DNA from: Acidobacteriota bacterium
GTDB taxonomy: Bacteria; Acidobacteriota; Terriglobia; Bryobacterales; Bryobacteraceae
Assembly: GCA_016213775.1 (NCBI GenBank)
Contig: JACQZR010000098.1
Coordinates: 1 to 64,000, forward strand
Length of the DNA stretch: 64,000 nucleotides
Reading direction: 5' to 3'
Made by a program: the position numbers and the translations under genes. Under the pieces are notes generated by a model. It saw nothing but the letters and a program-made list of their open reading frames with translations, was not told the DNA's origin and did not search any database. Below are positions 8,971 to 18,900 of the stretch, in pieces. Within the stretch, counting starts at the first letter, position 1. The number at the start of each line of letters is the position of its first letter.

Positions 8971-11894
8971 TTGCTCACTCTCCTTACCTGATTTGAAAAT
9001 AGCCAGCGGCAATCCGACCGCTGGCGGAACATCGATCGTTGTTGCTCACTCCACGTCCTGCTCGCGCCTTGAAAAACCTGTTCAAACTCGCGCCTTGCCT
9101 CGCCTTCATCGCCTCCCAACGCACGCGCCGCCCCCCAGCGAACGAGCGCGCAGTACGCCGCGGTCGCAGCCTGTCCTTTCTTACGCGCAAATGCCGTCGC
9201 GTCCTCCGACACTTGCAGCGCCTTCGACGCCTGTCCTCCGCTCAGGAACGCAGCCGCCCCGCGACACCGTGCCTCCGCTTGTGCCGCCGACGACCCTCTG
9301 TCCGTAAAATATGCCAACGCCCGCTCCGCCGACACAACCGCCTCCTGGGTACGGCCCGCCTGCCGCAACAGTTCCCCGCGCCGGCTCTCAAGGAACGCCA
9401 ACGACTCGGGCATACCCTTGGCGTGTTCCATCGCCTTGCTCACTAGCGCCAGCGCCGCCCCCACCTGCCCTCTCACCGACGCCTGTAGTGCGCGCTGCTC
9501 CGTGAGCCGCCACGCCACCGCTGCAGTATTCCTGTTCAGCGTTCCGGCAATCTTCTCCGCTTGAGCTATCAGCCGCTCGGCCGCTTCGGCGTCCCCCATG
9601 GTCAGGTGATAGTACCCCGAATTCATATAACTCAACATCAGTTCCGCCTCCCGTCCCGATTCGCGGAAAAAGTGCTCGCGCAGAAACTCCTGCTTCGCCA
9701 GCGCCCCCGGAAAATCACCCGCAGCCAGCAGGCTCATATTCACCCGCTGATGGGCCTGCGAGATGTGGAGCGCGTTGCCCGACGCCTCGGCCTGCTTAAG
9801 ATACTCACGACTGTCGCGCGCCAGCCCGTCATTGTCACCCTGCTGAAACTCCGCGTCCGCCGTCAGCCTCAACACCGCAATCAGGTCGTTGCGATAGTTG
9901 CCCGATGTAAGAAACTCGCGCGCCTGTCTTGCCACGGCCAGTCCTTCCTCGACGCGGTTAGTCCGGATGAGACAAGTGGCCAATCCTACATTGGCCAGCG
10001 CGCCAGATCGCCTCACAGCGTTCCGCTCCGCCAACTCCACCGCCTGTCGAAAATGACTCTCCGCCCCCGCGTAATCCTTCTGCGACAAACTCGCCGTCCC
10101 CATATCGTTCAGCGCACTCACCGCCGTGCCAGGCATCCCCTGCTGCAGCGCCGTCTGCACCACTTCCTTCGAATACCCGCGCGCCTCCTCGCCTTTCCCC
10201 TGCAGCGACGCCAGCATCGACAGCCGTGACAAAGCCTGCAGCCGCTGCGCCACGTTCTTATCCGCCGTGGCAATGTCCATTGCCCGCCGAACCTCAGTCT
10301 TCGAATCCTCCAGTTTCTTTTGCAACTGCAGCAGGGCGCTCCGCCGCAGCAGCACCCGGATCACACCCTCCTGGTTCGAGTCCTCCTTATACACCGCCTC
10401 CGCCTTGTCGAACGCCGCCGTGGCGCACGCATAATCCGGCAGCAGCGCACACTGCATCCCGCGTTGCAGCCACGCGCCCGCATTCCCCGGCGCCTGCGCC
10501 GTCAGCCGCTCAAAGACAGCCGCCGCCTCTTTGTTCCGATCCCCGGCCGCCAGCGCACGTCCGTGATCCAGCATCGCCGCCGCCGCTTCCTCGCCCGACA
10601 CGACGTCCGCCAGCCCGCGAAACTTCCCCGCCGCATCCGAGAAATCGCGCACGCCCAGACTCTGCAACGCCTCCACCAGCAAAGCCTCGCGCTTCACCAA
10701 ACGACGCTGCTGCACCAACCGCCCCATCAGAAGCATCTCCTGCCGCGCCTGATCCGTGAGGTCCAACTCCCAATAAGCCTGCGCCAGTCTCCCATGCGCG
10801 ATCGCCCAATTCGGATCCGCCTCCACCGCCAGCCGCAATAGCCGCGACGCAAGAAACGGCGCATCACTGTGTAGCGCCCGCACCCCCTGTGACAGCCGCT
10901 CCGCCGCCTTCGCATTCGGCCGATACTCACGCGGTATCACGACAATCAGCACAGACGCGACGCTGATCACAACTGCCGCCGCCCACCAGTAGGCGCGCTG
11001 TCTCCGGTCAGCCGGCGCCGGCTTCACCTCCACCTCGCCGGCGAGCGCTCGCGCCACTTCCCTCGCCGACGCAAATCGCTCCCGGGGATCGGGCCGCAGG
11101 CAGCGCAGCGTCACCACATCCCACACGCGCGGCAGCCCGGGCCGATACGTGCTCGGCGCTTGCACCTTGCCCTCCAGCTTCAGTAGTCCAAGCGCTAACG
11201 GCGTAGGCGCCACCAGCGGCAGCTTGCCCGTCACCATCTGATACATCACCACGCCAAGCGAATAAACATCCGCCGCCGGACCCGCCTCGCCCGATTGCAT
11301 CTGCTCAGGCGCCATGTATGCGGGCGTTCCCGCCGCCGCATCCGTGCTGTGCACCGCCATCGCGCCGTTTTGGTGCGACAATCCAAAGTCCGTAACCACG
11401 CACCGAAATCCACCGCCGGACTTCGGCACCAGCATCACGTTGCCGCTCTTGAAATCGCGATGCACCACGCCCGCCGCATGCGCCGCCTCCAGCGCCGAAG
11501 CAAGCTGCTCCACCACCGGCATCGCCTCCGCCGCCGTCATCGGCCCACGCTCCCTCAAGTATTCTGAAAGCGTCTCCCCGTCCAGCTTCTCCATCGTGAG
11601 AAAGGACAGCGGCTCGCCTGCATGCGTTGTTTCAAAAAAGTCGTAAATGCGGCAAACGTTCGGATGCGTCACCTGCCGCGCCAGCAGCACCTCTCTCCGC
11701 AGCCGGCTCCATCCCTTGTCATCCCCAGCCTGATCCGCACGCACGGTCTTCAGCGCAACGACGGTATTAAGCTGCAGGTCGGTGGCCGCATACACTTCCC
11801 CCATGCCGCCGGCACCGAGAAAACTCTCGATCCGAAAGCGGCCCTCCACTGATTCTCCAGGCGCAAATAGTTGCCCACGCGAAGCGTCACTCAA
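8967..11894 (-). CDS. Transmembrane Ser/Thr protein kinase with C-terminal TPR repeats
   Basis: The 975-aa protein has a complete Hanks-type kinase domain at residues 20-285: glycine loop LGAGGMGEVY (26-35), ATP lysine K49 in VVALKTV, catalytic HRDFKSGN (145-152), DFG at 169-171 and MAPEQ. A membrane segment follows at about 302-320 (WWAAAVVISVASVLIVVI). The rest is about 650 residues of helical TPR-like repeats, for instance NAGAWLQRGMQCALLPDYACATAAFDKA and GMGTASLSQKDYAGAESHFRQA read in parts. It is expected to phosphorylate Ser/Thr targets in the cytoplasm, with TPRs on the other side of the membrane as sensor. The start is TTG (11894) with GGAG 8 bases before it; no in-frame ATG precedes it. 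The downstream gene overlaps by ATGA. Confidence 0.9.
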   Translation of the reverse strand: MSDASRGQLFAPGESVEGRFRIESFLGAGGMGEVYAATDLQLNTVVALKTVRADQAGDDKGWSRLRREVLLARQVTHPNVCRIYDFFETTHAGEPLSFLTMEKLDGETLSEYLRERGPMTAAEAMPVVEQLASALEAAHAAGVVHRDFKSGNVMLVPKSGGGFRCVVTDFGLSHQNGAMAVHSTDAAAGTPAYMAPEQMQSGEAGPAADVYSLGVVMYQMVTGKLPLVAPTPLALGLLKLEGKVQAPSTYRPGLPRVWDVVTLRCLRPDPRERFASAREVARALAGEVEVKPAPADRRQRAYWWAAAVVISVASVLIVVIPREYRPNAKAAERLSQGVRALHSDAPFLASRLLRLAVEADPNWAIAHGRLAQAYWELDLTDQARQEMLLMGRLVQQRRLVKREALLVEALQSLGVRDFSDAAGKFRGLADVVSGEEAAAAMLDHGRALAAGDRNKEAAAVFERLTAQAPGNAGAWLQRGMQCALLPDYACATAAFDKAEAVYKEDSNQEGVIRVLLRRSALLQLQKKLEDSKTEVRRAMDIATADKNVAQRLQALSRLSMLASLQGKGEEARGYSKEVVQTALQQGMPGTAVSALNDMGTASLSQKDYAGAESHFRQAVELAERNAVRRSGALANVGLATCLIRTNRVEEGLAVARQAREFLTSGNYRNDLIAVLRLTADAEFQQGDNDGLARDSREYLKQAEASGNALHISQAHQRVNMSLLAAGDFPGALAKQEFLREHFFRESGREAELMLSYMNSGYYHLTMGDAEAAERLIAQAEKIAGTLNRNTAAVAWRLTEQRALQASVRGQVGAALALVSKAMEHAKGMPESLAFLESRRGELLRQAGRTQEAVVSAERALAYFTDRGSSAAQAEARCRGAAAFLSGGQASKALQVSEDATAFARKKGQAATAAYCALVRWGAARALGGDEGEARREFEQVFQGASRTWSEQQRSMFRQRSDCRWLFSNQVRRVSK

Positions 11895-11982
11895 TTGTCA
11901 TTCTCCGGAAAGGCTTTTATTCTACATGCGTGTTGGCATTCCAATCGGGGTCACGCCCGGCGCGATTCGCTATCCTGGCAAA

Positions 11983-12306
11983 ATGATCATCCGAAATCCC
12001 GCCGCCCACGCGCAGTTCTCCAACGAGAAGATGGGCAAGGTAACCCTTGCCGGCGGCCAGTTTCTCTACTCCGGCCTCAACTGCTTTGAACCCGGCCAGG
12101 AACACAAAGCCCACACGCATACCGATCAGGACAAGCTCTATGTCGTGCTCCAAGGCTCTGGCGAAGCGTCGGTCGGCGAGGAAACATCGCAAGTCACCCA
12201 GGGCGACGTCATTTTCGCCCCCGCTGGCGTACTTCATTCCATGCGCAACCCTGGACCCGGCCGGCTGGTGGTGATGATCGTCTTCGCTCCCCCGCCAAAG
12301 AAATAG
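11983..12306 (+). CDS. Small cupin-domain protein
   Basis: The 107-aa single-domain cupin has motif 1 as GQEHKAHTHTDQDKLYVVLQG (read as GQEHKAHTHTDQD then KLYVVLQG) with metal-ligand histidines and a following Glu-like position. Motif 2 is GDVIFAPAGVLHSMRNPG. Cupins of this length bind a metal and act as small dioxygenases, isomerases or sensors; the substrate here is unknown. ATG 11983 has no ribosome site. Instead TATCCT (11971-11976) lies six bases before it, suggesting a leaderless mRNA. It is divergent from the kinase (88 bp between the starts). Confidence 0.85.
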   Translation: MIIRNPAAHAQFSNEKMGKVTLAGGQFLYSGLNCFEPGQEHKAHTHTDQDKLYVVLQGSGEASVGEETSQVTQGDVIFAPAGVLHSMRNPGPGRLVVMIVFAPPPKK

Positions 12307-12307
12307 G

Positions 12308-12961
12308 CGGTCTCCGCATACCGGCACCAAACCGTGCTCCTGCCCGCATGGTATTGGGTGGCTCGAAACTCACTATACCGGGAACAAGTATCACAATCCG
12401 TCCTGTTTCAACTTCACGGGATCGCCGTTCATAAAGACCCACGAGCAGTATCTCGTTGGATTGGGAGTGCCGGCCAGCACCCTTGCGAGTAACAAGACTG
12501 CGGGAGGCCAACCCGTAAACGAACAGGGCGCGAACGCGATTGCCGATCTGGCCCAGCACTACGACTGGCGTCGCGAGGCCCCACCCTCGACGCCGGCTGG
12601 CAACAGGACGCTGCCGACGATGCCGCAACAGCCAACGCAATCGCCGAACCCAAGTCCAGAGGCGTAACGGTCTTCGCCCACCTCATCGCTCCGCCGCGAT
12701 CGTCCAACGGCACAGCCACAAACCAACTATCAAGACCTGTGTACCCAGACTCGCGGGAGGCTCTACATTGGCCCCAAGGCCGACTCCGCTAAGTACACCG
12801 AGTCAGACACCACCCGGCAAGCGGGTAGCTTGATGAGTGGGGCCGCCTCGAAGGCGGTCGGGCCGTTGGTCCGGGCGTCGCGCCCTGCGCGCCTGACTCT
12901 CAATCTCAAACAGTCCACTGTTTTCATCCGCGGCTTCATGCTCGCGGATGGATTTAGATAA
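12308..12961 (+). pseudogene. Relic reading frame interrupted by an in-frame stop
   Basis: One frame is open from about 12308 to TAA 12665-12667 and continues in the same frame to TAA 12959-12961. The text reads like real protein: GIGWLETHYTGNKYHNPS, FNFTGSPFIKTHEQYLVGLG, NEQGANAIADLAQHYDWRRE, and after the stop TRGRLYIGPKADSAKYTESD. No ATG or ribosome site precedes it. I do not recognise the family. A decayed or truncated gene is the simplest reading; chance open frame in GC-rich DNA is the alternative. Confidence 0.35.
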
Positions 12962-13780
12962 CCTGCTTCCGTTCCAATCCAATGTGGATACCGCCTGCCT
13001 CCGTCGGATTTCCACGTTGTCCGGGCGTTTTTCTTTCTCACGGAGCGCACGGAGGTCACGGAGACAGATCAGGTTGGTTTGGCTCCGTGATCTCCGTGTC
13101 CTCCAGTGAGAGATATTCTTGCTGTTGCCTTTAGAAGACTACACGGTACTGCCGGCCCACTTCGAATGGGACAGGCTGACAAACGCTGCACACAGTACTC
13201 ACTCTGTGTGCGTCCATCAAGTCACTTGGAGAGAACTCTACTCCAGGAACGGTCAAACCTTTTCGAGTCTCACTGGTCGAACCAGTGGCTTACCAATTCC
13301 AGCGAACGACCCGCTGCTAGCGGAGGAGGAAGCCGCGTTCTGGAAACGGAGTCTCCTGGTGGATAAAGCGGCGCGTGGCTCAGTCACGTTTGCCCGGTCG
13401 GGGGACGTTTGTGTCGGCAGTGAACGCGTCACGCTTACCTTAACCGCCTGAATGGCGGCGCGAACAGTGACGGCCCGCTGGCGGCCAACCAGACCGTCAC
13501 CTGGGCAAGGCCACCGGCTCCACTCTTGGAATCCGCGATCACCCAGGTAACCAACCTGCCTAGCATCATCGCCCTATTGATAGGGTGCGGCCCTAAGCCA
13601 AAAACCGCGTGCATTTTGCGGCAAACGGCCTTACAATAGAGGCCGGGTGGTCCCCGAGCACCCACTGATCTTTCCTACATCCGCACTGTTTGCTCACTTT
13701 TGGGCGTTCCAAACCTGGAACGTTCGTTCCAATGGTCTGAGGCCTCCAGCAGGTCTCCACAAACCAGGGGGTATGAGCTT
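12962..13780. other. Gene-poor stretch with short open frames and one long inverted repeat
   Basis: No convincing gene is seen over these 819 bases. An open frame at 13119-13451 (+) has protein-like text (RELYSRNGQTFSSLTGRTSG, ANDPLLAEEEAAFWKRS) but only a TTG start and no ribosome site, so it may be another relic. CCCTAT-TG-ATAGGG at 13572-13585 is a small palindrome. The most notable structure is the inverted repeat at 13037-13110, listed separately. Confidence 0.4.
13037..13110. repeat. Long inverted repeat built from CACGGAG units
   Basis: The left arm (13037-13063) contains three spaced copies of CACGGAG/CGGAG. The right arm (13083-13110) is its reverse complement with about three mismatches and one extra base: CTCCGTGA, TCTCCGTGTC, CTCCAGTGAG. 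The 19-base spacer is 13064-13082. The arms can form a 27-bp hairpin, and each arm is itself a tandem of a 9-10 bp unit. Confidence 0.65.
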
Positions 13781-13927
13781 ATGTTCGACAGTCTCGACGA
13801 GACGATGAAGCACGATGAGGAAACCGGATCATCCGCGCGTGAGCGCTTGATGCGCTATGTCCTGGTGGCGGTTGCAGTAGTTGTCACCATCGGCGGGCTC
13901 ATGCTCGGGATTCGCTACCTCGAGTAG
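13781..13927 (+). CDS. 48-aa single-span membrane peptide
   Basis: The frame encodes a short protein with a charged N-terminal half (MFDSLDETMKHDEETGSSAR) and one membrane helix (YVLVAVAVVVTIGGLMLGIRY) ending in LE. Similar short MFDSLDE...KHDE peptides with one C-terminal span are, as I recall, found in Acidobacteria as conserved hypothetical genes. The ATG at 13781 has a G-rich stretch (AGGGGG) about 11 bases upstream. A longer frame from GTG 13700 is possible but adds non-conserved-looking text. The function is unknown; orientation would be cytoplasmic N-terminus by the positive-inside rule. Confidence 0.65.
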   Translation: MFDSLDETMKHDEETGSSARERLMRYVLVAVAVVVTIGGLMLGIRYLE

Positions 13928-13947
13928 CCTCGCTACCTCAAGTAGCT
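13912..13947 (+). repeat. 18-bp tandem duplication spanning a stop codon
   Basis: TCGCTACCTCGAGTAGCC (13912-13929) is followed directly by TCGCTACCTCAAGTAGCT (13930-13947), two differences in 18. The first copy encodes the last codons and stop (RYLE-stop) of the 48-aa peptide; the second would encode RYLK-stop in the same frame. Confidence 0.7.
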
Positions 13948-13972
13948 TCGCGACAGATTGGATGTTGATGGA

Positions 13973-14007
13973 ACACCTCGCCGGAAGAAGCCGGCGAGGA
14001 TAGGTGT
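13973..14007. terminator. Bidirectional terminator-like hairpin between convergent genes
   Basis: CTCGCCGG (13977-13984) and CCGGCGAG (13991-13998) form a perfect 8-bp stem with loop AAGAAG. After a five-base bulge, ACAC (13973-13976) pairs with GTGT (14004-14007). It lies between the stops of the membrane peptide (13927) and of the LamG regulator (14009). There is no T-run. Confidence 0.6.
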
Positions 14008-14008
14008 G

Positions 14009-15838
14009 CTACGGCGTAACCGGAAGAATCCTGAAATTGCGTGCCTGCTGTCCTCCGGCCTTCGGTCTCAATGGCTCCGCGGAGAACGCAATTCCGGTCG
14101 TCCCGTGATTGCGGCCTGTTTTCTTCGGCGTCTCCCAATGAGGGAGCACGCGAACGGCGGTAGCGTGCGCCCCGTCCTGACGAAACTTCACCGCATTACC
14201 GTCCAGTGTTGCCTCCAACCGATCTCCACGAACCGTTGCTTCCAGCCTGTGAAAAACGTTTGAGTCGAAGCCGGTGATCGCCTCGCTGAAAGCCACTGTG
14301 TGGACGGGGTTCAGACACTTCACAGTTACCTTGCCGTCGGAGTGGAGTTGCACCCAGTAGCCGGCGCTGGTGCCTCCCAGGATGCCGTCTCCAGGGGCTG
14401 CCCCACGACTGCGGAAGTACGGACCGGCCTGCAATATTTGTCCCTTGGGAGAGGGTACCAGCAGATCCACGGAGATTCGCAGGTCCTGTCCGGCGTCAGC
14501 GCCTCGCAGATCTAGTACGCCACAGCCCTTACCGGCTTTCACCAATTGGATGCCGCCGTAATCGAGACCGCGGTGAATGAGGGTGTTTTCCCGTAAGCCG
14601 ACCCGCGGGCCTTCAGCGGCGGGGTCCCAATTGAAGATCGGACTGAAGAAGAACACCTGCCCGTCCGGCGCTGTCATGTCGACGCCCTGGGTGGCACAGC
14701 GGTGAAGTGCCGCAGCTTCCGATGCCCTCACCTCCCGGCGCCAGATGCGCACATCGTCCAGCCAGCCTCGGAACCCATTGTGCGTTTGGCCGATGTGGTT
14801 TCCGATCGCCCATCGCGCCGGGTGGGAGGCTGCTCCAGTTGCGGCGTGGATACGGACAATGGCCTGTTGTTCACCGTCGACATAGAGCACTCCGCGATCG
14901 CCGGACATGGTTGCCAGAAGATGGTGCCAGGCGCCGTCAACAATGCTTCGATTCCCGAGCGCCAGGCTCCGATCTTCTCCGATTCCGGCGTAGCCCTGAT
15001 TGGCGAAGACGGGGCGTCCGTCGGGCAGTAGGGCCAGGTGGGTGGCATCGTAAACCTGGGGCCCCAAAGGTTCTCCGAAGTGGAGCAGCCCAGCGATGTC
15101 AGCGCTGGCGGACTCCACTTTCACCCAGAGAGCCAGGCTGCGGGCCATGCTTCCGCGGGGCAGGACCCCATGCAAATCAATACCTTCTATATGTCGTCCT
15201 GAGCCGTTGAAACGAAGGCCACTTCCGGATAGTCCCCGATCCCAGGAAGCACCCCCGGCGATGGTTCCGTTGAGGCCCTGGCGGGTGTCGGAGAACGTTG
15301 CCCCCGCGCCCTCGTCAAGCTTCCACCACACGGCTTCCTCGTAGATTTCCGCAGGCAACGCCGGCTTTCGTCCAACCAACGCCGCGGCAGCCAAGGCAAC
15401 AAGCACGGTACCGGCCACGAGCCACAACCAGCGGGGAACACCAGATTTCGGAGGTGTAGTTTGATCAGACTGCGTCGCAGGCGCCTCCGGTTCCCGAACC
15501 GGCGCGACGAACCGATACCCGAGCCTCGGGATAGTCTTGATGAACTTCGGATCCTTTGCGTCGTCGGCGAGCGCCTTTCGGATCTCCTGGATACACCCGG
15601 CCAGCGTCGCATCCACAACCGTGACGCCCGGCCAGACTTTTTCGAAAATCTCCTCTTTGTTGACGATGCGGTCCCTGTTATCGAGCAGGAAGAGCAGTAC
15701 CAGAAGCGCTTTGGCGCGCAGTTCCAGGTCCTGCCCGTTCCGGGATACGGCAGGGGCCCCTGTATCGATCTCGATATCGAGACAGCGGTATACTACGCGC
15801 CGTCGACCGGCATCTCCTTTTTTTTCCGTAACTTGCAT
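14009..15838 (-). CDS. Membrane-anchored winged-helix regulator with LamG-like sensor domains
   Basis: This 609-aa protein has a CadC-type winged helix at about 15-112 (LRAKALLVLLFLLDNRDRIV, PKFIKTIPRLGYRFVAPV) and a membrane helix at about 135-155 (WLWLVAGTVLVALAAAALVG). Two concanavalin A-like domains follow. The first, about 165-390, shows LDEGAGATFSDTRQGLNGT, LALWVKVESAS, DGAWHHLLATMSGDRGVLYVDG in parts, and WLDDVRIWRREVRASE, typical of LamG_3. The second, about 400-605, resembles the lectin-like fold of DUF1080 proteins. An extracytoplasmic carbohydrate- or polymer-binding sensor controlling a cytoplasmic DNA-binding domain is the likely role. ATG 15838 has AGGAA six bases upstream. It is divergent from the 1731-aa secreted protein, its most obvious target. 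Confidence 0.82.
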   Translation of the reverse strand: MQVTEKKGDAGRRRVVYRCLDIEIDTGAPAVSRNGQDLELRAKALLVLLFLLDNRDRIVNKEEIFEKVWPGVTVVDATLAGCIQEIRKALADDAKDPKFIKTIPRLGYRFVAPVREPEAPATQSDQTTPPKSGVPRWLWLVAGTVLVALAAAALVGRKPALPAEIYEEAVWWKLDEGAGATFSDTRQGLNGTIAGGASWDRGLSGSGLRFNGSGRHIEGIDLHGVLPRGSMARSLALWVKVESASADIAGLLHFGEPLGPQVYDATHLALLPDGRPVFANQGYAGIGEDRSLALGNRSIVDGAWHHLLATMSGDRGVLYVDGEQQAIVRIHAATGAASHPARWAIGNHIGQTHNGFRGWLDDVRIWRREVRASEAAALHRCATQGVDMTAPDGQVFFFSPIFNWDPAAEGPRVGLRENTLIHRGLDYGGIQLVKAGKGCGVLDLRGADAGQDLRISVDLLVPSPKGQILQAGPYFRSRGAAPGDGILGGTSAGYWVQLHSDGKVTVKCLNPVHTVAFSEAITGFDSNVFHRLEATVRGDRLEATLDGNAVKFRQDGAHATAVRVLPHWETPKKTGRNHGTTGIAFSAEPLRPKAGGQQARNFRILPVTP

Positions 15839-15951
15839 GATGTTCCTGCTAACGTCGCAGAGAAATCTTATGGAAATCTCATCACTGTGGAAGAGTAGAC
15901 CCTATTGTATCGGCGTATAGTCTAACCATCAACAGTTAGATTCGGAGGGGT
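15839..15951. promoter_or_regulatory. Divergent promoter region with inverted repeat TCTAAC-N8-GTTAGA
   Basis: The 113-bp gap between the LamG regulator and the giant secreted protein holds TATAGT (15916-15921), a possible rightward -10 box. Overlapping its end is the inverted repeat TCTAAC (15921-15926) and GTTAGA (15935-15940). A GGAGGGG ribosome site (15944-15950) follows. The repeat is well placed to be an operator for the divergently encoded winged-helix protein; this is inference. Confidence 0.4.
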
Positions 15952-18900
15952 ATGTCGAGGAGATTGAAGTTACTACTTGTTCGTCTTTTGTTTGTATTCA
16001 CGTTTGCTTCCGCGCTGCAAGCGCAAGTAGGCCACCCCGATGTCGGCCGGCGCTTCACCGGACGGCTCTCCAAGATCTCCGTCTTCACATCGAGCTACTG
16101 CGCGGTAACGGATTACCAATCCAGCACCGTCGACATTACGCCGGATGCCCCCATCCTCATCGCCAGCAGAACGTGCAACGGGTACAGTGTGTCGGTGCAG
16201 TTCCTATCGCACGGCTTCCCGGCGACGATACCAGTGAGTACCCTGTCAGACACTCCCGGAGGGCTCCATCTCGCATTCTCCGAGCCGATTACCACGACCG
16301 CGTCGGCGCGGCTGCGACTCTCCGATTCGAACCTGCCGCCCAAGAACACCGGAGGGAAACTGGAGATGACCACCTCGACGGCCGACCTTCCGGGCTCCGT
16401 TCTAGGGGGCGGCTGCCGGAATCTCGGCAGCACGATTGGGCCTTTCTCTGGTCTGGTGGAACAGACCCTGACCCAGCAAGGCTGCGCCCGCGCGATACGC
16501 TGGATCGACTACGTGGCTCCGGCGGGTACCGCGGCCCCATCAACCTTGCGAATCAGGACAACCGCGGGGGCTGCTGTGGAACCAGTGAGTGGAGCCCCGA
16601 TTGTGGCGGTCGGGCTGACGGCAACCTACATCATGGAAGAAGTGATCGTTGCCGACGTGGAGCCGGGCCGGTTTCTGGCCGTGCAGGCGGTGCAGGACCT
16701 GACGGGAGCGCCAGTGGAGATGGTGCGCGGCAAGTCGACATTGGTGCGGGTTTTTCCCAGGGTGGCGGGAGGGGATCCGAAGTTGGTTTTCGGCGTGCGC
16801 GGACTCCTGTCAGCGCGGGAGTTCCCGGGGCTGTTCCTCCCCGCGATGAATACCGCCGCCGCCTACGCAGGATCAGGCGGGGACGTCGACCAGGAAGGCG
16901 ATTCCCTGAACTTTCTGCTTCCGAGGGAATGGACGCTTGTGCCAAAACTCACGCTCACGGTCGAGCTCGGATTGGACGGAGAGGCGAACAAAGAGAACAA
17001 CTCCAACAAGGACCCGTTCGTCGTCGAGTTTACAGAATCCGCCAGGGAACCGGTGGACATTTACACGATGGGGGTCTGCTTCGTATTGGACCTGGTGAAA
17101 GTGTGCCCGGGCGTGGTGCCGGACAGGTTACCGGGTTTGCTGTCGGCTGTACTGCCCGTGGATGATGCGAACGTCCGGATGACGAACATTCCGAATATCA
17201 TGACTTATCCCGACGGTTTGGAGATATCCGAGCGCCCCGGGCAGTTCCTGAAAAGAATGGCTGTGATTGCGAAGATACTCAGGCTGTCGTTGAACCGGGA
17301 AGGCAAGACCAACGGAGCGACTCTGTTCTTCCCCTGGATTCCGGAACCGCCCGCGCCGCCGCGAGAACCCGGATTGGACACGCGGGTTCTGTTCGGCTTG
17401 AATACGTTCATCTCCCTGTGCGAATCAACGAGAACTGTGGTGGGTCGCGACTGCGCGGAGCTATCCAGCCGTAACGCAGTAGGGAGAGTTCTGCTGAACC
17501 TTGGCGGAAGCCCCGAAGGCCAGAAGGGCAATGAGTTGGGGTTTGACTCGTCGAATCTTACGATTGTGAGGACATCCGCTCCCCCGAACATCACGCAGCA
17601 GGGAGGCTGGATTACGCGCATCGACTATGAAGCGGTGAGGAAAGCGTTGCTGGCACGGGAGGCCGTTCCATCTGCTGGCACCGCTGACGATGCCGCGCCG
17701 CGCCGGGAGCCGCGAGCAGCGGACGGTCTCACCGATACCCTGATCCTCAGTGGGTATCTGCGCAAGGACGGAACCTCCGCGCGTCTGGACCCCGCCATTC
17801 GTATTCCAGAGTCGATTGCGGACACCACGGCGGCGGATGGGCCATGGTGTGTCCGGGCAGAGCGCGGGTTGGGCACCCCGCATGAAGTCTGCTTCCATGC
17901 CACGGTGACGGGCGATCCGAACGAGGATATTTTTGCGGTGCAGATCGCGTGGTTTGACGACATCACTCGCGTAGTGCTCTACCAGCGTGGCAGCCCCGGG
18001 ACGGAACTCGCCAGTTTGAACGCCGGCCAGCCGATTTCGCTACGATTCACCAGCCCGCAGGCCGGCGAGGTTTGGGAAGGCAAGCGCACACTGAGTTGGA
18101 CGGCATCGGAGCCGTCGGGGCGGTCGCTCAGCTTCGCGCTGGTCTATTCGAACAATGGCGGCGCAACGTGGCAGCCGCTCGCCACCGATCTGGAACGAAC
18201 CCAATTCGAAGCCGATACCAGCCTGATGGTGGGCGGGAGTGTGCAGTTCCGCGTGATCGCATCGAGCGGCCTCACCAGCGCGATTGCCGATGTGGGACCG
18301 GTGACGGTACAGCAGGCTCCCGTGATGAGTGTGCCGATCCGTAATGTGGATTTCCGGAACCTTGCGCCGGGCGAAGTGGGGCGCGAGCGAATCGTAGTGA
18401 GGAACACGGGAACCGGGCCTCTCATCGTGAGTGCGACTCTTGCGGCTGGAGCAGCGTTCCGCATCGAGGGCGCAACGACGCTGACGGTGCCGGCCGGGCA
18501 GGAAGGCGTGCTGGTGGTTCGCTACGTACCGGTTAGCGCCGGCCAGGATCAGACGGAGCTGCGTCTGGAAGGCGCGGGGGCTGTGGAGACGGTCACGCTT
18601 CGTGGCGCTTCGTTCGACACGCCGGTGGCGAGTCTGCGGGTTGAGTCCATTGTGGACTTTGGGAAGCTTGCGGTTGGATCATCCACCGATGCCGCGATCG
18701 CCGTTCGCAACACGGGGCGTGCGGCTCTGAGCATTCAGTCGGTTTCCGGGAGTTCGGCGGTCTTTCAGCCGGTGTCCACTTCTTTGATTGTGCCCGCGGG
18801 GGGGCAGGCGGAATTGCTGGTACGGGTGCGGCCCGCGGCGGATGGTATTGTTTCCGGGACGCTCACGCTGCGGAGCAACGATCCTACGAATCCGGCGATG

